Below, one piece after another: positions 16,173 to 24,000 of a stretch of DNA of 45,366 nucleotides (within the stretch, counting starts at the first letter, position 1; each line of letters begins with the position of its first letter). The stretch spans positions 1-45,366 of the forward strand of contig NZ_RBDY01000046.1 in the NCBI RefSeq assembly GCF_003626575.1, written 5' to 3'. A model generated the notes under the pieces. It worked only from the letters and a program-made list of their open reading frames with translations. It had not been told where the DNA came from and did not search any database. The translations under genes and the position numbers were made by a program. This DNA comes from Streptomyces radicis. GTDB taxonomy: Bacteria; Actinomycetota; Actinomycetes; Streptomycetales; Streptomycetaceae.

Positions 16173-17702
16173 TCAGACCTCCCTGCGTCCGTCGACGCGT
16201 CGCGGCAGGCCGAGGGGGTTGTCGTCGCGCAGCTCGGGCGGGAGCAGCGGGGCGGGCGCGTTCTGGTAGGTGACGGGGCGCAGCCAGCGTTCGATCGCGG
16301 TGGTGCCGACCGACGTGGACGTGGACGTGGTGGCGGGGTAGGGGCCGCCGTGGTGCTGGGCGTGGGTGACGGCGACGCCGGTGGGCCAGCCGTTGACGAG
16401 AACGCGCCCGGCGAGCGGGGTCAGCTCGGCGAGCAGCGCGGCGCCCTCCCCTTCGCCCTCGGCCTCGGCGGCGCCCAGGTGGACGGTGGCCGTCAGGTTC
16501 CCGGGCAGGCGGGAGAGCACGGCGGAGACCTGCTCGGCGGTGGCGTAGCGGACCACGACGGTGAGCGGGCCGAAGCACTCCTCGATCAGCAGGTCGTGGG
16601 GGCCTTCGGCGGCGAGCTTGTCGGCGTCCACGGTGAGGAACCCGGCGGCGACCGTGCCGCCTTCGGCGCCCTCGGCGGCGGCGACGGGGCTGCTCACGCC
16701 GTCGAGCGCGGCGCGTTCGGCGACACCGGCGAGGAACGCCTCCCGCATGCGCGCGTCCAGCATCACGCCGGGCGCGGCCTGGGCGACCTCGCCCGCGAGC
16801 GCGCCGAGCAGCGCGTCGCCGACCTCGCCCGCGGGGGCGAGGACGAAGCCGGGCTTGGTGCAGAACTGCCCGGTGCCCAGCGTCATCGACCCGGCGAGGC
16901 CCGCGCCGATCTCCTCCGCGCGCTCGGTCGCGGCGGCCTCGGTGATCACCACGGGGTTGAGGCTGCCCAGCTCGCCGTAGAACGGGATCGGCACGGGCCT
17001 GGCCGCCGCCGCGTCGAACAGCGCGCGCCCGCCGCGCACCGAGCCGGTGAACCCGGCGGCGGCCACCAGCGGGTGCTCGACCAGCGCGACCCCGGCCTCG
17101 AAGCCGTGCAGCACGGTGACGACGGCCTCGGGCAGCCCGGCCTTGACGGCGGCCCTGCGCAGCGCGGCGCCCGCGAGCTCGGAGGTGGCCGGGTGGTCGG
17201 GGTGCGCCTTGACGACGACGGGGCAGCCCGCGGCCAGGGCGCTCGCGGTGTCGCCGCCGGGCACGGAGAAGGCCAGCGGGAAGTTGGACGCGGAGTAGAC
17301 GGCGGCGACGCCCAGCGGGATCTTGTAACGCCGCAGGTCGGGGCGGGGCGGTGCGGTGGACGGGTCGGCGTGGTCGATGATCACGTCCAGGTGGCCGCCC
17401 TCCGCGACCTCGTCGGCGAACGCGCGCAACTGGCCTGTGGTGCGGGCCAGTTCGCCGGTGAGCCGGGCCTGGCCCAGCGCGGTCTCGGCGTCGGCGGTGG
17501 CGATGATCCGCTCGCCCTCGGACTCCAACTCGTCGGCCGCGGCGCGCAGCAGGGCGATCCTCGTGTCACGATCGGAGAGCGCCCCACGCGTGGCGTGGGC
17601 GGCGCGCACCGCCGCGTCGACGTCCTCGGCCGTCGCCTCAGCGGCCACCGCCTCGCGCTGGTTTCCGGTCCGCGGATCCACGCTCCACACTGGTACTGCC
17701 AC
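16173..17702 (-). CDS. Alpha-ketoglutarate semialdehyde dehydrogenase (2,5-dioxovalerate dehydrogenase)
   Basis: A 509-residue NAD(P)-dependent aldehyde dehydrogenase of the KGSADH subfamily. It oxidises 2,5-dioxopentanoate to 2-oxoglutarate, the last step of non-phosphorylative uronate, aldarate and pentose pathways. Visible features: YKIPLGVAAVYSASNFPLAFSVPGGDTASALAAGCPVVVK (cofactor fold, about 126-165), the general base Glu244 in FYGELGSLNP, and the nucleophile Cys281 in LGTGQFCTKPG, a subfamily-specific motif. The C-terminal AQHHGGPYPAT is also characteristic. It is divergently transcribed from an IclR regulator 114 bases away, with an operator candidate between them. The two upstream feeder pathways are encoded further right in this window. 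Confidence 0.92.
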   Translation of the reverse strand: MAVPVWSVDPRTGNQREAVAAEATAEDVDAAVRAAHATRGALSDRDTRIALLRAAADELESEGERIIATADAETALGQARLTGELARTTGQLRAFADEVAEGGHLDVIIDHADPSTAPPRPDLRRYKIPLGVAAVYSASNFPLAFSVPGGDTASALAAGCPVVVKAHPDHPATSELAGAALRRAAVKAGLPEAVVTVLHGFEAGVALVEHPLVAAAGFTGSVRGGRALFDAAAARPVPIPFYGELGSLNPVVITEAAATERAEEIGAGLAGSMTLGTGQFCTKPGFVLAPAGEVGDALLGALAGEVAQAAPGVMLDARMREAFLAGVAERAALDGVSSPVAAAEGAEGGTVAAGFLTVDADKLAAEGPHDLLIEECFGPLTVVVRYATAEQVSAVLSRLPGNLTATVHLGAAEAEGEGEGAALLAELTPLAGRVLVNGWPTGVAVTHAQHHGGPYPATTSTSTSVGTTAIERWLRPVTYQNAPAPLLPPELRDDNPLGLPRRVDGRREV

Positions 17703-17739
17703 CGGGATCGCTCCTCCTGCCGAATTCGCTATAGTCGAC

Positions 17740-17755
17740 GTTCGAGATACTGAAC
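17740..17755. promoter_or_regulatory. Candidate IclR operator between KGSADH and iclR genes
   Basis: GTTCGAGATACTGAAC has 4-bp inverted arms GTTC/GAAC separated by eight bases and sits in the divergent promoter region. The same 16-bp architecture (GTCC-N8-GAAC) occurs at 24001-24016 between kdgD and the uronate dehydrogenase gene. IclR-family sites commonly contain such half-sites. Binding is inferred. Confidence 0.45.
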
Positions 17756-17816
17756 ATCGTCCCTGTATGTGAATTTTGTGGGACTCTATAGCGGCGCGAA
17801 CAAGGGGGTCAAGGCG

Positions 17817-18587
17817 ATGTCAGCGGGTGAGACGGGCGCTTCCCAGGTCAAGTCGGCGGTCCGCACGGTGGAGCTGCTCGAGTTCTTCGCCGGACGGCCG
17901 GGGATGCACTCGCTCGCGGATGTCCAGACGGCCCTCGGGTACCCCAAGTCCAGCCTCTACATGCTCCTTCGGACCCTGGTCGACCTGGACTGGGTGGAGA
18001 CGGACGCCACCGGCACCCGGTACGGCATCGGCGTCCGGGCGCTCCTGGTGGGCACGTCCTACATCGACGGCGACGAGGTCGTCGCCGCGGCCAGGCCCAC
18101 GCTCGACCGGCTCTCGGACGACACCACCGAGACGATCCACCTCGCCAGGCTCGACGGCACCAACGTGGTCTATCTCGCCACCCGCCAGTCCGAGCACTAT
18201 CTGCGCCCCTTCACCCGCGTCGGGCGCCGCCTCCCCGCGCACTCGACGTCGCTCGGCAAGGCGCTGCTCGCCACCCACAGCGACGAGCGGGTGCGCGCGA
18301 TGCTGCCCGAGAGGCTGGATCGGCTGACCGAGCACACCATCACCGAACGAGAGCGGCTGATCGAGGAGTTGGCGCTGGTCCGCGAGCGCGGGTACGCCAT
18401 CGACCGCGAGGAGAACACGCTGGGGCTCAGCTGCTTCGGCATCGCCATCCCCTACCGCACCCCGGCCAGGGACGCCGTCAGCTGCTCGGTGCCCGTGGCC
18501 CGGCTGACCCCCGCGCACGAACAGCTCATCAAGGAGGCGCTGTTCGACGCCCGCGACCGCCTCGCCCTGGCGGCCCGCCACCTCTGA
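17817..18587 (+). CDS. IclR-family transcriptional regulator
   Basis: A 256-residue regulator. The N-terminal winged helix is AVRTVELLEFFAGRPGMHSLADVQTALGYPKSSLYMLLRTLVDLDW. The C-terminal effector domain has AHSTSLGKALLATHSDERV, RERGYAIDREENTLGLSCFGIAIP and SCSVPVARLTPAHEQLIKEAL. The start is the ATG at 17817, with AAGGGGGTCAAGG just upstream; a longer frame from the GTG at 17769 lacks such a site. It is divergent from the KGSADH gene and probably controls it, plus the uronate genes near 24 kb, in response to a pathway sugar acid. The palindromic repeat element begins 66 bases after its stop. Confidence 0.9.
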   Translation: MSAGETGASQVKSAVRTVELLEFFAGRPGMHSLADVQTALGYPKSSLYMLLRTLVDLDWVETDATGTRYGIGVRALLVGTSYIDGDEVVAAARPTLDRLSDDTTETIHLARLDGTNVVYLATRQSEHYLRPFTRVGRRLPAHSTSLGKALLATHSDERVRAMLPERLDRLTEHTITERERLIEELALVRERGYAIDREENTLGLSCFGIAIPYRTPARDAVSCSVPVARLTPAHEQLIKEALFDARDRLALAARHL

Positions 18588-18653
18588 ACGCCTCGCGGAG
18601 CTGCTGGTCGCGGCCGGTGGGTCGGCGCCCCGCGTGATCGTGGTCGAGCGGGG

Positions 18654-19359
18654 GCGGCTACGGGCTGGACGTCCTCCCGTTCGCCGTCCGCCGGGTGTCG
18701 GGTGTGGGGCGGTGCGGGTCAGGGCTGGCACCTACGGGGGAGGGGGCGCCGGGTGTGCGGCCGTCCCGGTAAACGGTCGGTCTCGTCGCTGGCCGGGACC
18801 GTTCGCCAAACGGGCGCAGGCGGATACCGGTTTGCGGGTGGCCGACTTCCGCGTGGTCGGCCGGGGTAGCGCGCACCCTTCGGGCCTGCCCTGGCCGCCG
18901 CTCTCGTCGTTCACCGCGCGCACGTTGAGCTTATGGAGCGGGCCGGTTCTTTATCCGCCGCTTACCCGGGGGCGGGGTCTCTTCTGAAACAGGGCACGTT
19001 CTGTTCAACACAAAGTGTGCGCCGTTTGAAAAGAGCATCCGCCCCGGCATAAGCCGCAGATAAGCACCGGCGCGCTACATCAGCTCGTCGGACATCAAGA
19101 ATGAAAACGCCACGTGCGGCCAGGGCAGGCCCGAAGGGTGCGCGCCACCTCAGCAGACCACCGGGATAACGGCCGCCAACTACCGTTCGCGGCCGCGCCC
19201 GTTCGGCGAACGGTCCCCGCCCACGACGAGACCGACCGTTGACCGAGACGGCCGCACACCTCACGCCCCCTCCCCCGTAGGTGCCAGCCCTGACCCGCAC
19301 CCACCACGAAAGACGAGGACGGCGGACGGCGAACGGGAGGACGTCCAGCCCGTAGCCGC
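18654..19359. repeat. Long palindromic element E1 (706 bp, non-coding)
   Basis: An almost symmetrical inverted repeat with arms of about 340 bp. The outermost 39 bases (18654-18692) are a perfect inverted match of 19321-19359. Further in, a 30-nt block at 18869-18898 (GCGCGCACCCTTCGGGCC...) is matched exactly in inverse at 19116-19145. The arms carry smaller palindromes (GGACGTCC; CCGTTCGCCGAACGG in the right arm, with one mismatch in the left). The centre (18994-19023) is less GC-rich and contains GTTCAACACAAAGTGTG. A second element of the same family lies at 37674-38391 in opposite orientation. No convincing gene lies within it, and it accounts for most of the 918-base gap after iclR. RNA from either strand could fold into one very long hairpin. 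Confidence 0.85.
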
Positions 19360-19505
19360 TCCGCCTTGTCGACGGCCGTCGACCGTCGGCCGACCTGCAC
19401 GCGCGCGGCCGGTCTCGACGTGCCGCCGATGGTGACGCCGAGAAAGGCGCGCCACTCCACACGAGCTGGCGCCCCAGGCGGCCACAGGACAATCCACCCG
19501 GCCCT

Positions 19506-19700
19506 TCATTGATCGCCGAGAAAGATGTCTTCGATCTTCAAGTCGAACAACCTGGCAAGGCGGAAGGCGAGCGGGAGACTTGGGTCGAACTTCCCCTTCT
19601 CGATCGCGTTGACCGTCTGTCGTGACACGCTGACGCGTTGGGCCAGGTCTGCCTGGGTCCAGTTGTGTTCAGCCCGAAGGTCCTTGAGGCGGTTCTTCAT
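19506..19700 (-). CDS. Small XRE-family HTH regulator
   Basis: A 64-residue protein that is all helix-turn-helix: MKNRLKDLRAEHNWTQADLA, then QRVSVSRQTVNAIEKGKFDP and AFRLARLFDLKIEDIF. This matches the compact YozG-like regulators found beside small membrane proteins. Its ATG overlaps the stop of the upstream membrane protein gene as ATGA. It probably represses its own operon through the three TGTCAA/TTGACA palindromes at 20140-20212. Confidence 0.92.
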   Translation of the reverse strand: MKNRLKDLRAEHNWTQADLAQRVSVSRQTVNAIEKGKFDPSLPLAFRLARLFDLKIEDIFLGDQ

Positions 19701-20116
19701 CGGTACCTCAGGTTGCCGACGACGATGGCCATCATGTAGATGACTCCCAGGAGCACGGGGAAGACTCCGGTGCTGGCGGCGTAGGCGATGAGGTCGGCGC
19801 CGTCAGCGACGACATAGGCGAATCCGCCGACCCACCCCACTCCGAGGGTGACCGCCAACGCATCCTGCATGATCTTTCGCTGCAACTCGTCGATTCCTCG
19901 AAGATAGCGGGCGTGCGCGACGATCCATCCGACGCCAACGGCGAGGTTGGCGGCAACCGCGACCCAGCTCGCCACCGGCTGCGATTCCCACAGGACGCTG
20001 GGGCCGAAGCGGGCCAGGGCAAGGGTCGCCGCCCACGCGAGCGTCCAGAGGGCGAGGTGAACGGATCTCTTGATCGAGTCCTGATGGCCGCCCCAGGTCG
20101 GGTTCTCCGCTTGCAT
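19697..20116 (-). CDS. Small integral membrane protein paired with HTH regulator
   Basis: A 139-residue protein with four predicted membrane segments: SVHLALWTLAWAATLALARF, PVASWVAVAANLAVGVGWIV, a segment in DALAVTLGVGWVGGFAYVVA, and VFPVLLGVIYMMAIVVG. A polar loop RYLRGIDELQRKIMQDALA lies between segments 2 and 3. The ATG at 20114-20116 has AAGGA eight bases upstream. Two-gene operons of a small membrane protein and a YozG-like HTH protein are widespread in Gram-positive bacteria, but their role is mostly unknown. A signal-dependent release of the regulator is one possibility. Confidence 0.85.
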   Translation of the reverse strand: MQAENPTWGGHQDSIKRSVHLALWTLAWAATLALARFGPSVLWESQPVASWVAVAANLAVGVGWIVAHARYLRGIDELQRKIMQDALAVTLGVGWVGGFAYVVADGADLIAYAASTGVFPVLLGVIYMMAIVVGNLRYR

Positions 20117-20139
20117 GATCCGTCCTTCCCGCAGCGAGA

Positions 20140-20212
20140 GGTCAAGCTTCCTTGACACTGCCTGTCGTGTCAAAGCTACTTGACCTCACCGAGATGTCAA
20201 GCACCTTTGACA
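20140..20212. promoter_or_regulatory. Three tandem operators upstream of the HTH/membrane-protein operon
   Basis: Three 18-bp imperfect palindromes lie in a row: GGTCAAGCTTCCTTGACA (20140-20157), TGTCAAAGCTACTTGACC (20168-20185) and TGTCAAGCACCTTTGACA (20195-20212). Start-to-start spacings are 28 and 27 bases, so they sit on nearly the same helix face. The consensus is TGTCAAgnnnCyTTGACA. The first lies just upstream of the ribosome-binding site; the others overlap possible TTGACA -35 boxes. They are the obvious sites for the co-encoded XRE protein. Confidence 0.75.
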
Positions 20213-20263
20213 GTGGAAGGCTCCTCCCGTAGCCGCCCCCGCCCAAGTCGCCCGGAGGGCAGC

Positions 20264-21691
20264 TCAGTTCACGCCGAGCACCTGCTCGATCGGGTCGATC
20301 GCGAAGTAGATCGTGAACAGCGCCGCCGTGATCCACAGGAGCCACGGGATCTCGCGGACGCGGCCCGTGACCAGCTTGAGCAGGACGAACATGACGAAGC
20401 CCGCGCCGATGCCGTTGGTGATCGAGTAGGTGAACGGCATGACCACGATCGTTGCGAACGCCGGGATCGCCACCGTGGGATCCGTCCAGTCGACGCCCGC
20501 CACCTGCGCCATCATCAGGAAGCCGACCGCCACCAGGGCCGGGGCCGCGGCCTGGGCGGGGACGACCGCGGCCAGCGGGGAGAAGAAGAGCGCGAGGGCG
20601 AAGAGGCCACCGGTCACAAGGTTCGCGAACCCGGTGCGGGCGCCCTCACCGACGCCCGCGGCCGACTCGATGTAGGACGTGTTGGACGAGGCGGAGGCCG
20701 CGCCGCCCGCCGCCGCGGCCAGGCCGTCGACGAACAGCAGCCTGCCCAGACGCGGCACGCGCCCTCGCTCGTCGAGCAGGCCCGCCTCGCTCGTGACCGC
20801 GACGGCCGTGCCCATGGTGTCGAAGAAGTCGGTCAGGAACAGCGTGAAGATCAGCAACACCACGGTCAGGAAGCTGAGTTCGGCGAAGGCGCCGAAGAGG
20901 CTGAAGTTCCCGAGCAGCCCGAAGTCGGGGGTGGCCACCACCTCGTCGGGCGCCTCGGGCACGGCGTTGCCGCCCCACGCCTCGTCGGCGATGTCGGCCA
21001 CCGCGTTGACGACGATCGCCAGCACCGTGGTCGCGACGATGGAGATCAGGATCGCGCCCTTGACGCGCCGGGCCAGCAGGGCGAACGTCAGCAGCAGCCC
21101 CACGCAGAACACCGCGATCGGCCAGCCGTGCAGCTCACCCGTGCCCGCCATGCTCAGCGGCGGGGACGGGGGCGCGACGCCCACGGTGAAGCCCGCGTTG
21201 ACGAAGCCGATCAGGGCGATGAAGAGGCCGATGCCCACGCCGATGGCCTGCTTGAGCGCGTTCGGGATGGCGTGCATGACCGCCTCGCGCAGGCCCGTCG
21301 CGGACAGCGCGCACAGGATCAGGCCCTCGATGACGACGAGGCCCATCGCGTCGTCCCACGTCATGCGGGGCGCGAACTGGTAGGCCACCATCGCGTTGAT
21401 GCCGAGCCCGGCGGCAAGGGCGAGGGGGAGGTTGGCGGTGATGCCCATGAGGACGGTCATCACCGCGGCCGTCAGCGCGGTCACCGTGAGCAGCTGGTCG
21501 GGGGCGAGGCGGTCGCCGTTGACATCGGTGGCGCCGGAGAGGATGGCCGGATTGAGCACCAGGATGTAGGCCATCGTGAAGAACGTGGCGAGGCCGCCGC
21601 GTATCTCGCGGCCCAGCGTGGAGCCACGCTCGGTTATGCGGAAGAAACGGTCGAGCCCTGCGGGGGGTGCGGCGCTGCGGAGCGGCGGCAT
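20264..21691 (-). CDS. NCS2-family purine permease (AzgA/PbuG type)
   Basis: A 475-residue transporter with about 12 to 14 membrane segments. It belongs to the adenine/guanine/hypoxanthine branch of NCS2 proton-coupled permeases. Landmarks: DRFFRITERGSTLGREIRGG, then LATFFTMAYILVLNPAILS, AAGLGINAMVAY, TLFLTDFFDTMGTAVAV and ASSNTSYIESAAGVGEGARTG. The ATG at 21689-21691 has AAGGA eight bases upstream. It appears monocistronic, and its functional link to the surrounding sugar-acid genes is unclear. Confidence 0.94.
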   Translation of the reverse strand: MPPLRSAAPPAGLDRFFRITERGSTLGREIRGGLATFFTMAYILVLNPAILSGATDVNGDRLAPDQLLTVTALTAAVMTVLMGITANLPLALAAGLGINAMVAYQFAPRMTWDDAMGLVVIEGLILCALSATGLREAVMHAIPNALKQAIGVGIGLFIALIGFVNAGFTVGVAPPSPPLSMAGTGELHGWPIAVFCVGLLLTFALLARRVKGAILISIVATTVLAIVVNAVADIADEAWGGNAVPEAPDEVVATPDFGLLGNFSLFGAFAELSFLTVVLLIFTLFLTDFFDTMGTAVAVTSEAGLLDERGRVPRLGRLLFVDGLAAAAGGAASASSNTSYIESAAGVGEGARTGFANLVTGGLFALALFFSPLAAVVPAQAAAPALVAVGFLMMAQVAGVDWTDPTVAIPAFATIVVMPFTYSITNGIGAGFVMFVLLKLVTGRVREIPWLLWITAALFTIYFAIDPIEQVLGVN

Positions 21692-21720
21692 GGCGGAATC
21701 CTTGCTGCATGGGGAGCGGG

Positions 21721-21741
21721 GACGGGGGGATTCTCCCCGTC
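21721..21741 (-). terminator. Possible hairpin terminator after the kdgD operon
   Basis: GACGGGG (21721-21727) pairs with CCCCGTC (21735-21741) across seven bases, 77 bases beyond the stop of the 21818-23020 gene. The stem is short, so the assignment is tentative. Confidence 0.3.
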
Positions 21742-21817
21742 GGCGCCGCCGCGCGGGTTTACGGCGTGTAACACGATGCCGCACCGTTACGGCCTCCCCC
21801 GGCGCCGCTCCCGCCGC

Positions 21818-23020
21818 CTACCCCGCCGCCAGCTTCCGCAGCGCGTCCGCGACCGCGGCCAGGTCCTCGTCGGTGGCGAGCCCCGCGTGGTACAGCCGCA
21901 GCTCGGTGGCGCCCAGCGACGCGGCGTCCGCGGCGTCGGCGGCGAGCGTCGCGGGACTGCCGCCCATCCCGGCGACCACGGGGAAGTTGGCCGCGAGGGT
22001 GGTGCGTTCGGTGGCGTGCGCGGCGAACGGGCCGAGCGCGCCGGCGCGCGCCCCGGCGCCACCCGCGCAGGGCACCACGACGCCGTCGGCGTGGGAGAGG
22101 ACCGCGGCCGGGTCCATCCCGGCGTTGGCGCCGCAGCGGTGGGGCGCGGGGTCGGCGTGCAGCAGGACGCGGAACCCCTCGGGCGCGGCGGCGCGGACCG
22201 CCGCGACCGCGTCGCGCCGCAGCCGGTCGGCCACCGCGTCGCGCCAGCCCGCGACCGCGTCGGCGTGCTCGCCGAGCAGGGCGGCGATCGCGGCCCACTC
22301 CCCCGCTCGGTCGGCCGCCGCGGGGGCGGGGCGGCCCGCGAAGGCGGGGGCGAGGGCGTTCCGCACGGTGGCGAGCAGCCGCTCGGGGTCGGCGCCGTGC
22401 GCGGCGTAGCCGTCGCGGCACACGTCGCAGAAGCACAGCGACATCAGCGCGGAGCCGACGCCGCCGAGCGCGGCGCCGCCGATCTTGTCGTGCGCGTGCA
22501 GGTGGTCGAGGCCGTACCAGCCGCAGGATTCGAGCTCGGTGCCGCGCGCGCCCGGGCGCACCGCGGCCTCGGCGGCGAGCCTGACGACGTAGTCGCGCAC
22601 CTCGGGCCGCGCCACGCAGGGCGCCCAGGGGTAGCGGTCGCCGTAGGCGTTGCGGACGGTGATGTCGGGGTGCTCCTCGCCGAGGCGGGTGTTGTGGGCG
22701 AGGATCACCCACGAGTGGACCTCGACGCCCGCGTCGGTCAGGGCGGCCGCGGCCTCGCCGTACGGGTCGGCGCCCGCGACCCAGCGCTGCGGGTGCGGGG
22801 CGAGGGCGGCCCCGGCCCAACGCGCCGGATCCGGCGGGTAGTAGACGGCCGCGTGGCGCGCGGTGACGACGCGGTGGCGCGGGTGGCGCGGGGTGAGGGC
22901 GCGCGTGGAGTGGTACGCGGAGGCCAACGTGGCCTGCCGCACGCCGAGATCGGCGACGCGGCGTGCGGCATCAGGGTCGCCGACCACGTCCCAGGGGTAG
23001 AGGAACGTCGCGGCGCGCAT
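21818..23020 (-). CDS. Uncharacterised TIM-barrel / glycoside-hydrolase-like protein
   Basis: A 400-residue alanine-rich cytoplasmic protein. The N-terminus reads FLYPWDVVGDPDAARRVADLG, then ATLASAYHSTRALTPRHPRHRVV. Midway come VEVHSWVILAHNT, WAPCVARPEVRDYVVRLA, a cysteine cluster SLCFCDVCRDGYAAHG, and near the end PVVAGMGGSPATLAADA. Alternating strand/helix patterns and the WVILAHNT and CFCDVC segments resemble uncharacterised glycosidase-like barrels. Its start overlaps the kdgD stop (TGATG), so it is translated together with KdgD. Location suggests a role in uronate or aldarate catabolism, but no reaction can be assigned from sequence. Confidence 0.78.
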   Translation of the reverse strand: MRAATFLYPWDVVGDPDAARRVADLGVRQATLASAYHSTRALTPRHPRHRVVTARHAAVYYPPDPARWAGAALAPHPQRWVAGADPYGEAAAALTDAGVEVHSWVILAHNTRLGEEHPDITVRNAYGDRYPWAPCVARPEVRDYVVRLAAEAAVRPGARGTELESCGWYGLDHLHAHDKIGGAALGGVGSALMSLCFCDVCRDGYAAHGADPERLLATVRNALAPAFAGRPAPAAADRAGEWAAIAALLGEHADAVAGWRDAVADRLRRDAVAAVRAAAPEGFRVLLHADPAPHRCGANAGMDPAAVLSHADGVVVPCAGGAGARAGALGPFAAHATERTTLAANFPVVAGMGGSPATLAADAADAASLGATELRLYHAGLATDEDLAAVADALRKLAAG

Positions 23021-23964
23021 CAGGCGTTCAGCCCCTTGGCGCCGACCAGCGCGAGGCCCTTGTCGAGCAGCGCGGCCAGTTCCTCGACATGCGCGGGCTC
23101 GGGGTCGGCGAGGGGGGCGCGCACGCCGCCGACGTCGAGTCCGCGCAGCCGCACGCCCGCCTTGACGAGGGAGACGGCGTAGCCCGCGCCGCGGTCGCGC
23201 AGCTCGACGAGGGGCCGGTAGAAGCCGTCGAGCAGGCGCTCCACGGTCGGGCGGTCGTCGGCGTTCACGGCCGTGTGGAAGGCGAGGGCGATCTCGGGGG
23301 CGAAGCAGAAGACGGCCGATGAGTAGAGGTCGACGCCCAGGCCGCGGTAGGCGGGGGCGCTGAGCTCGGCGGTGGGCATGCCGTTGAAGTACCGGAACGG
23401 CTCCTCGGGGGCCTCGGCGCGCACGGCGGAGACGGTGCGCTGGAGCAGGGCCAGGTCGCCGAGGCCGTCCTTGAGGCCCACGATGCCGGGGGTCCTGGCC
23501 AGCTCGACCACCCCTGAGGGGGTGAACACGGCGTTGTCGCGCTGATAGACGATGATCTCGAGGCGGGTGGCGGCGGCCAGCTCGGTGTAGTGGCGGAGCA
23601 GGCCGCGTCCGCCCGCGTTGACCAGGTAGGGCGGCATGGCCAGCAGGCCGTCGGCGCCCACCGACTCGGCGATGGCGGCGAACTCGACGGCCAGCGCGGT
23701 GCCGTAGCCGGTGGCGGCGACGACGGGGACGGCGCCCGCGGCCTCCTCGACGGCCACCGCGACGCAACGGCGGAACTCCTCGGGGGTCAGGGCGTGGAAC
23801 TCGCCGGTGCCGCAGCAGGCGAAGACCGCACGGGCGCCCGCGTCGATCCCCGCCCGCACATGGGCGCGGTAGGCGTCGAGGGCGAGCGAGCCGTCGGGGC
23901 CGCAGGCGGTGACGGGGAAGAACAGCAGGCCGTCGAGTCGCGGGGCGAGTGCGGCGTGGGTCAT
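23020..23964 (-). CDS. kdgD: 5-dehydro-4-deoxyglucarate dehydratase (DapA superfamily)
   Basis: A 314-residue class I aldolase-fold dehydratase. It converts 5-dehydro-4-deoxy-D-glucarate to 2,5-dioxopentanoate with loss of water and CO2. Diagnostic segments: GLLFFPVTACGPDGSLALDAY, FACCGTGEFHALTPEEF, GLLAMPPYLVNAGGRGLLRHY, Tyr140 in EIIVYQRDNA and the Schiff-base Lys165 in GIVGLKDGLGDL. The ATG at 23962-23964 heads a two-gene minus-strand operon. It is divergent from uronate dehydrogenase across a 114-base region holding operator candidates. Its product is the substrate of the semialdehyde dehydrogenase at 16173-17702. Confidence 0.93.
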   Translation of the reverse strand: MTHAALAPRLDGLLFFPVTACGPDGSLALDAYRAHVRAGIDAGARAVFACCGTGEFHALTPEEFRRCVAVAVEEAAGAVPVVAATGYGTALAVEFAAIAESVGADGLLAMPPYLVNAGGRGLLRHYTELAAATRLEIIVYQRDNAVFTPSGVVELARTPGIVGLKDGLGDLALLQRTVSAVRAEAPEEPFRYFNGMPTAELSAPAYRGLGVDLYSSAVFCFAPEIALAFHTAVNADDRPTVERLLDGFYRPLVELRDRGAGYAVSLVKAGVRLRGLDVGGVRAPLADPEPAHVEELAALLDKGLALVGAKGLNA

Positions 23965-24000
23965 GCGTCCCTCTCTCGGCCGTACACGAGTATGATTGTC

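Noticed and set aside
18654..19359. Target-site duplications flanking the palindromic elements.
   Set aside because: The flanks (runs of G on three of four sides) show no convincing short direct repeat, so transposition cannot be claimed from this window.
18962..19492. An open frame through the E1 centre (minus strand) and a matching one in E2 (plus strand, ending 38083) share the C-terminal residues RTLCVEQNVP and FRRDP.
   Set aside because: The likeness follows from the 30-nt identical centre and its flanks. The starts differ, the upstream arms are shared palindrome sequence readable in many frames, and no ribosome-binding site was seen. A conserved short peptide cannot be fully excluded.
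20180..23182. A 1000-codon plus-strand open frame and similar very long frames elsewhere (for example 1351-3546 and 2257-5472).
   Set aside because: They are antisense or out-of-frame to clear genes and have the arginine-, alanine- and proline-rich composition of GC-rich shadow frames, without recognisable domains.
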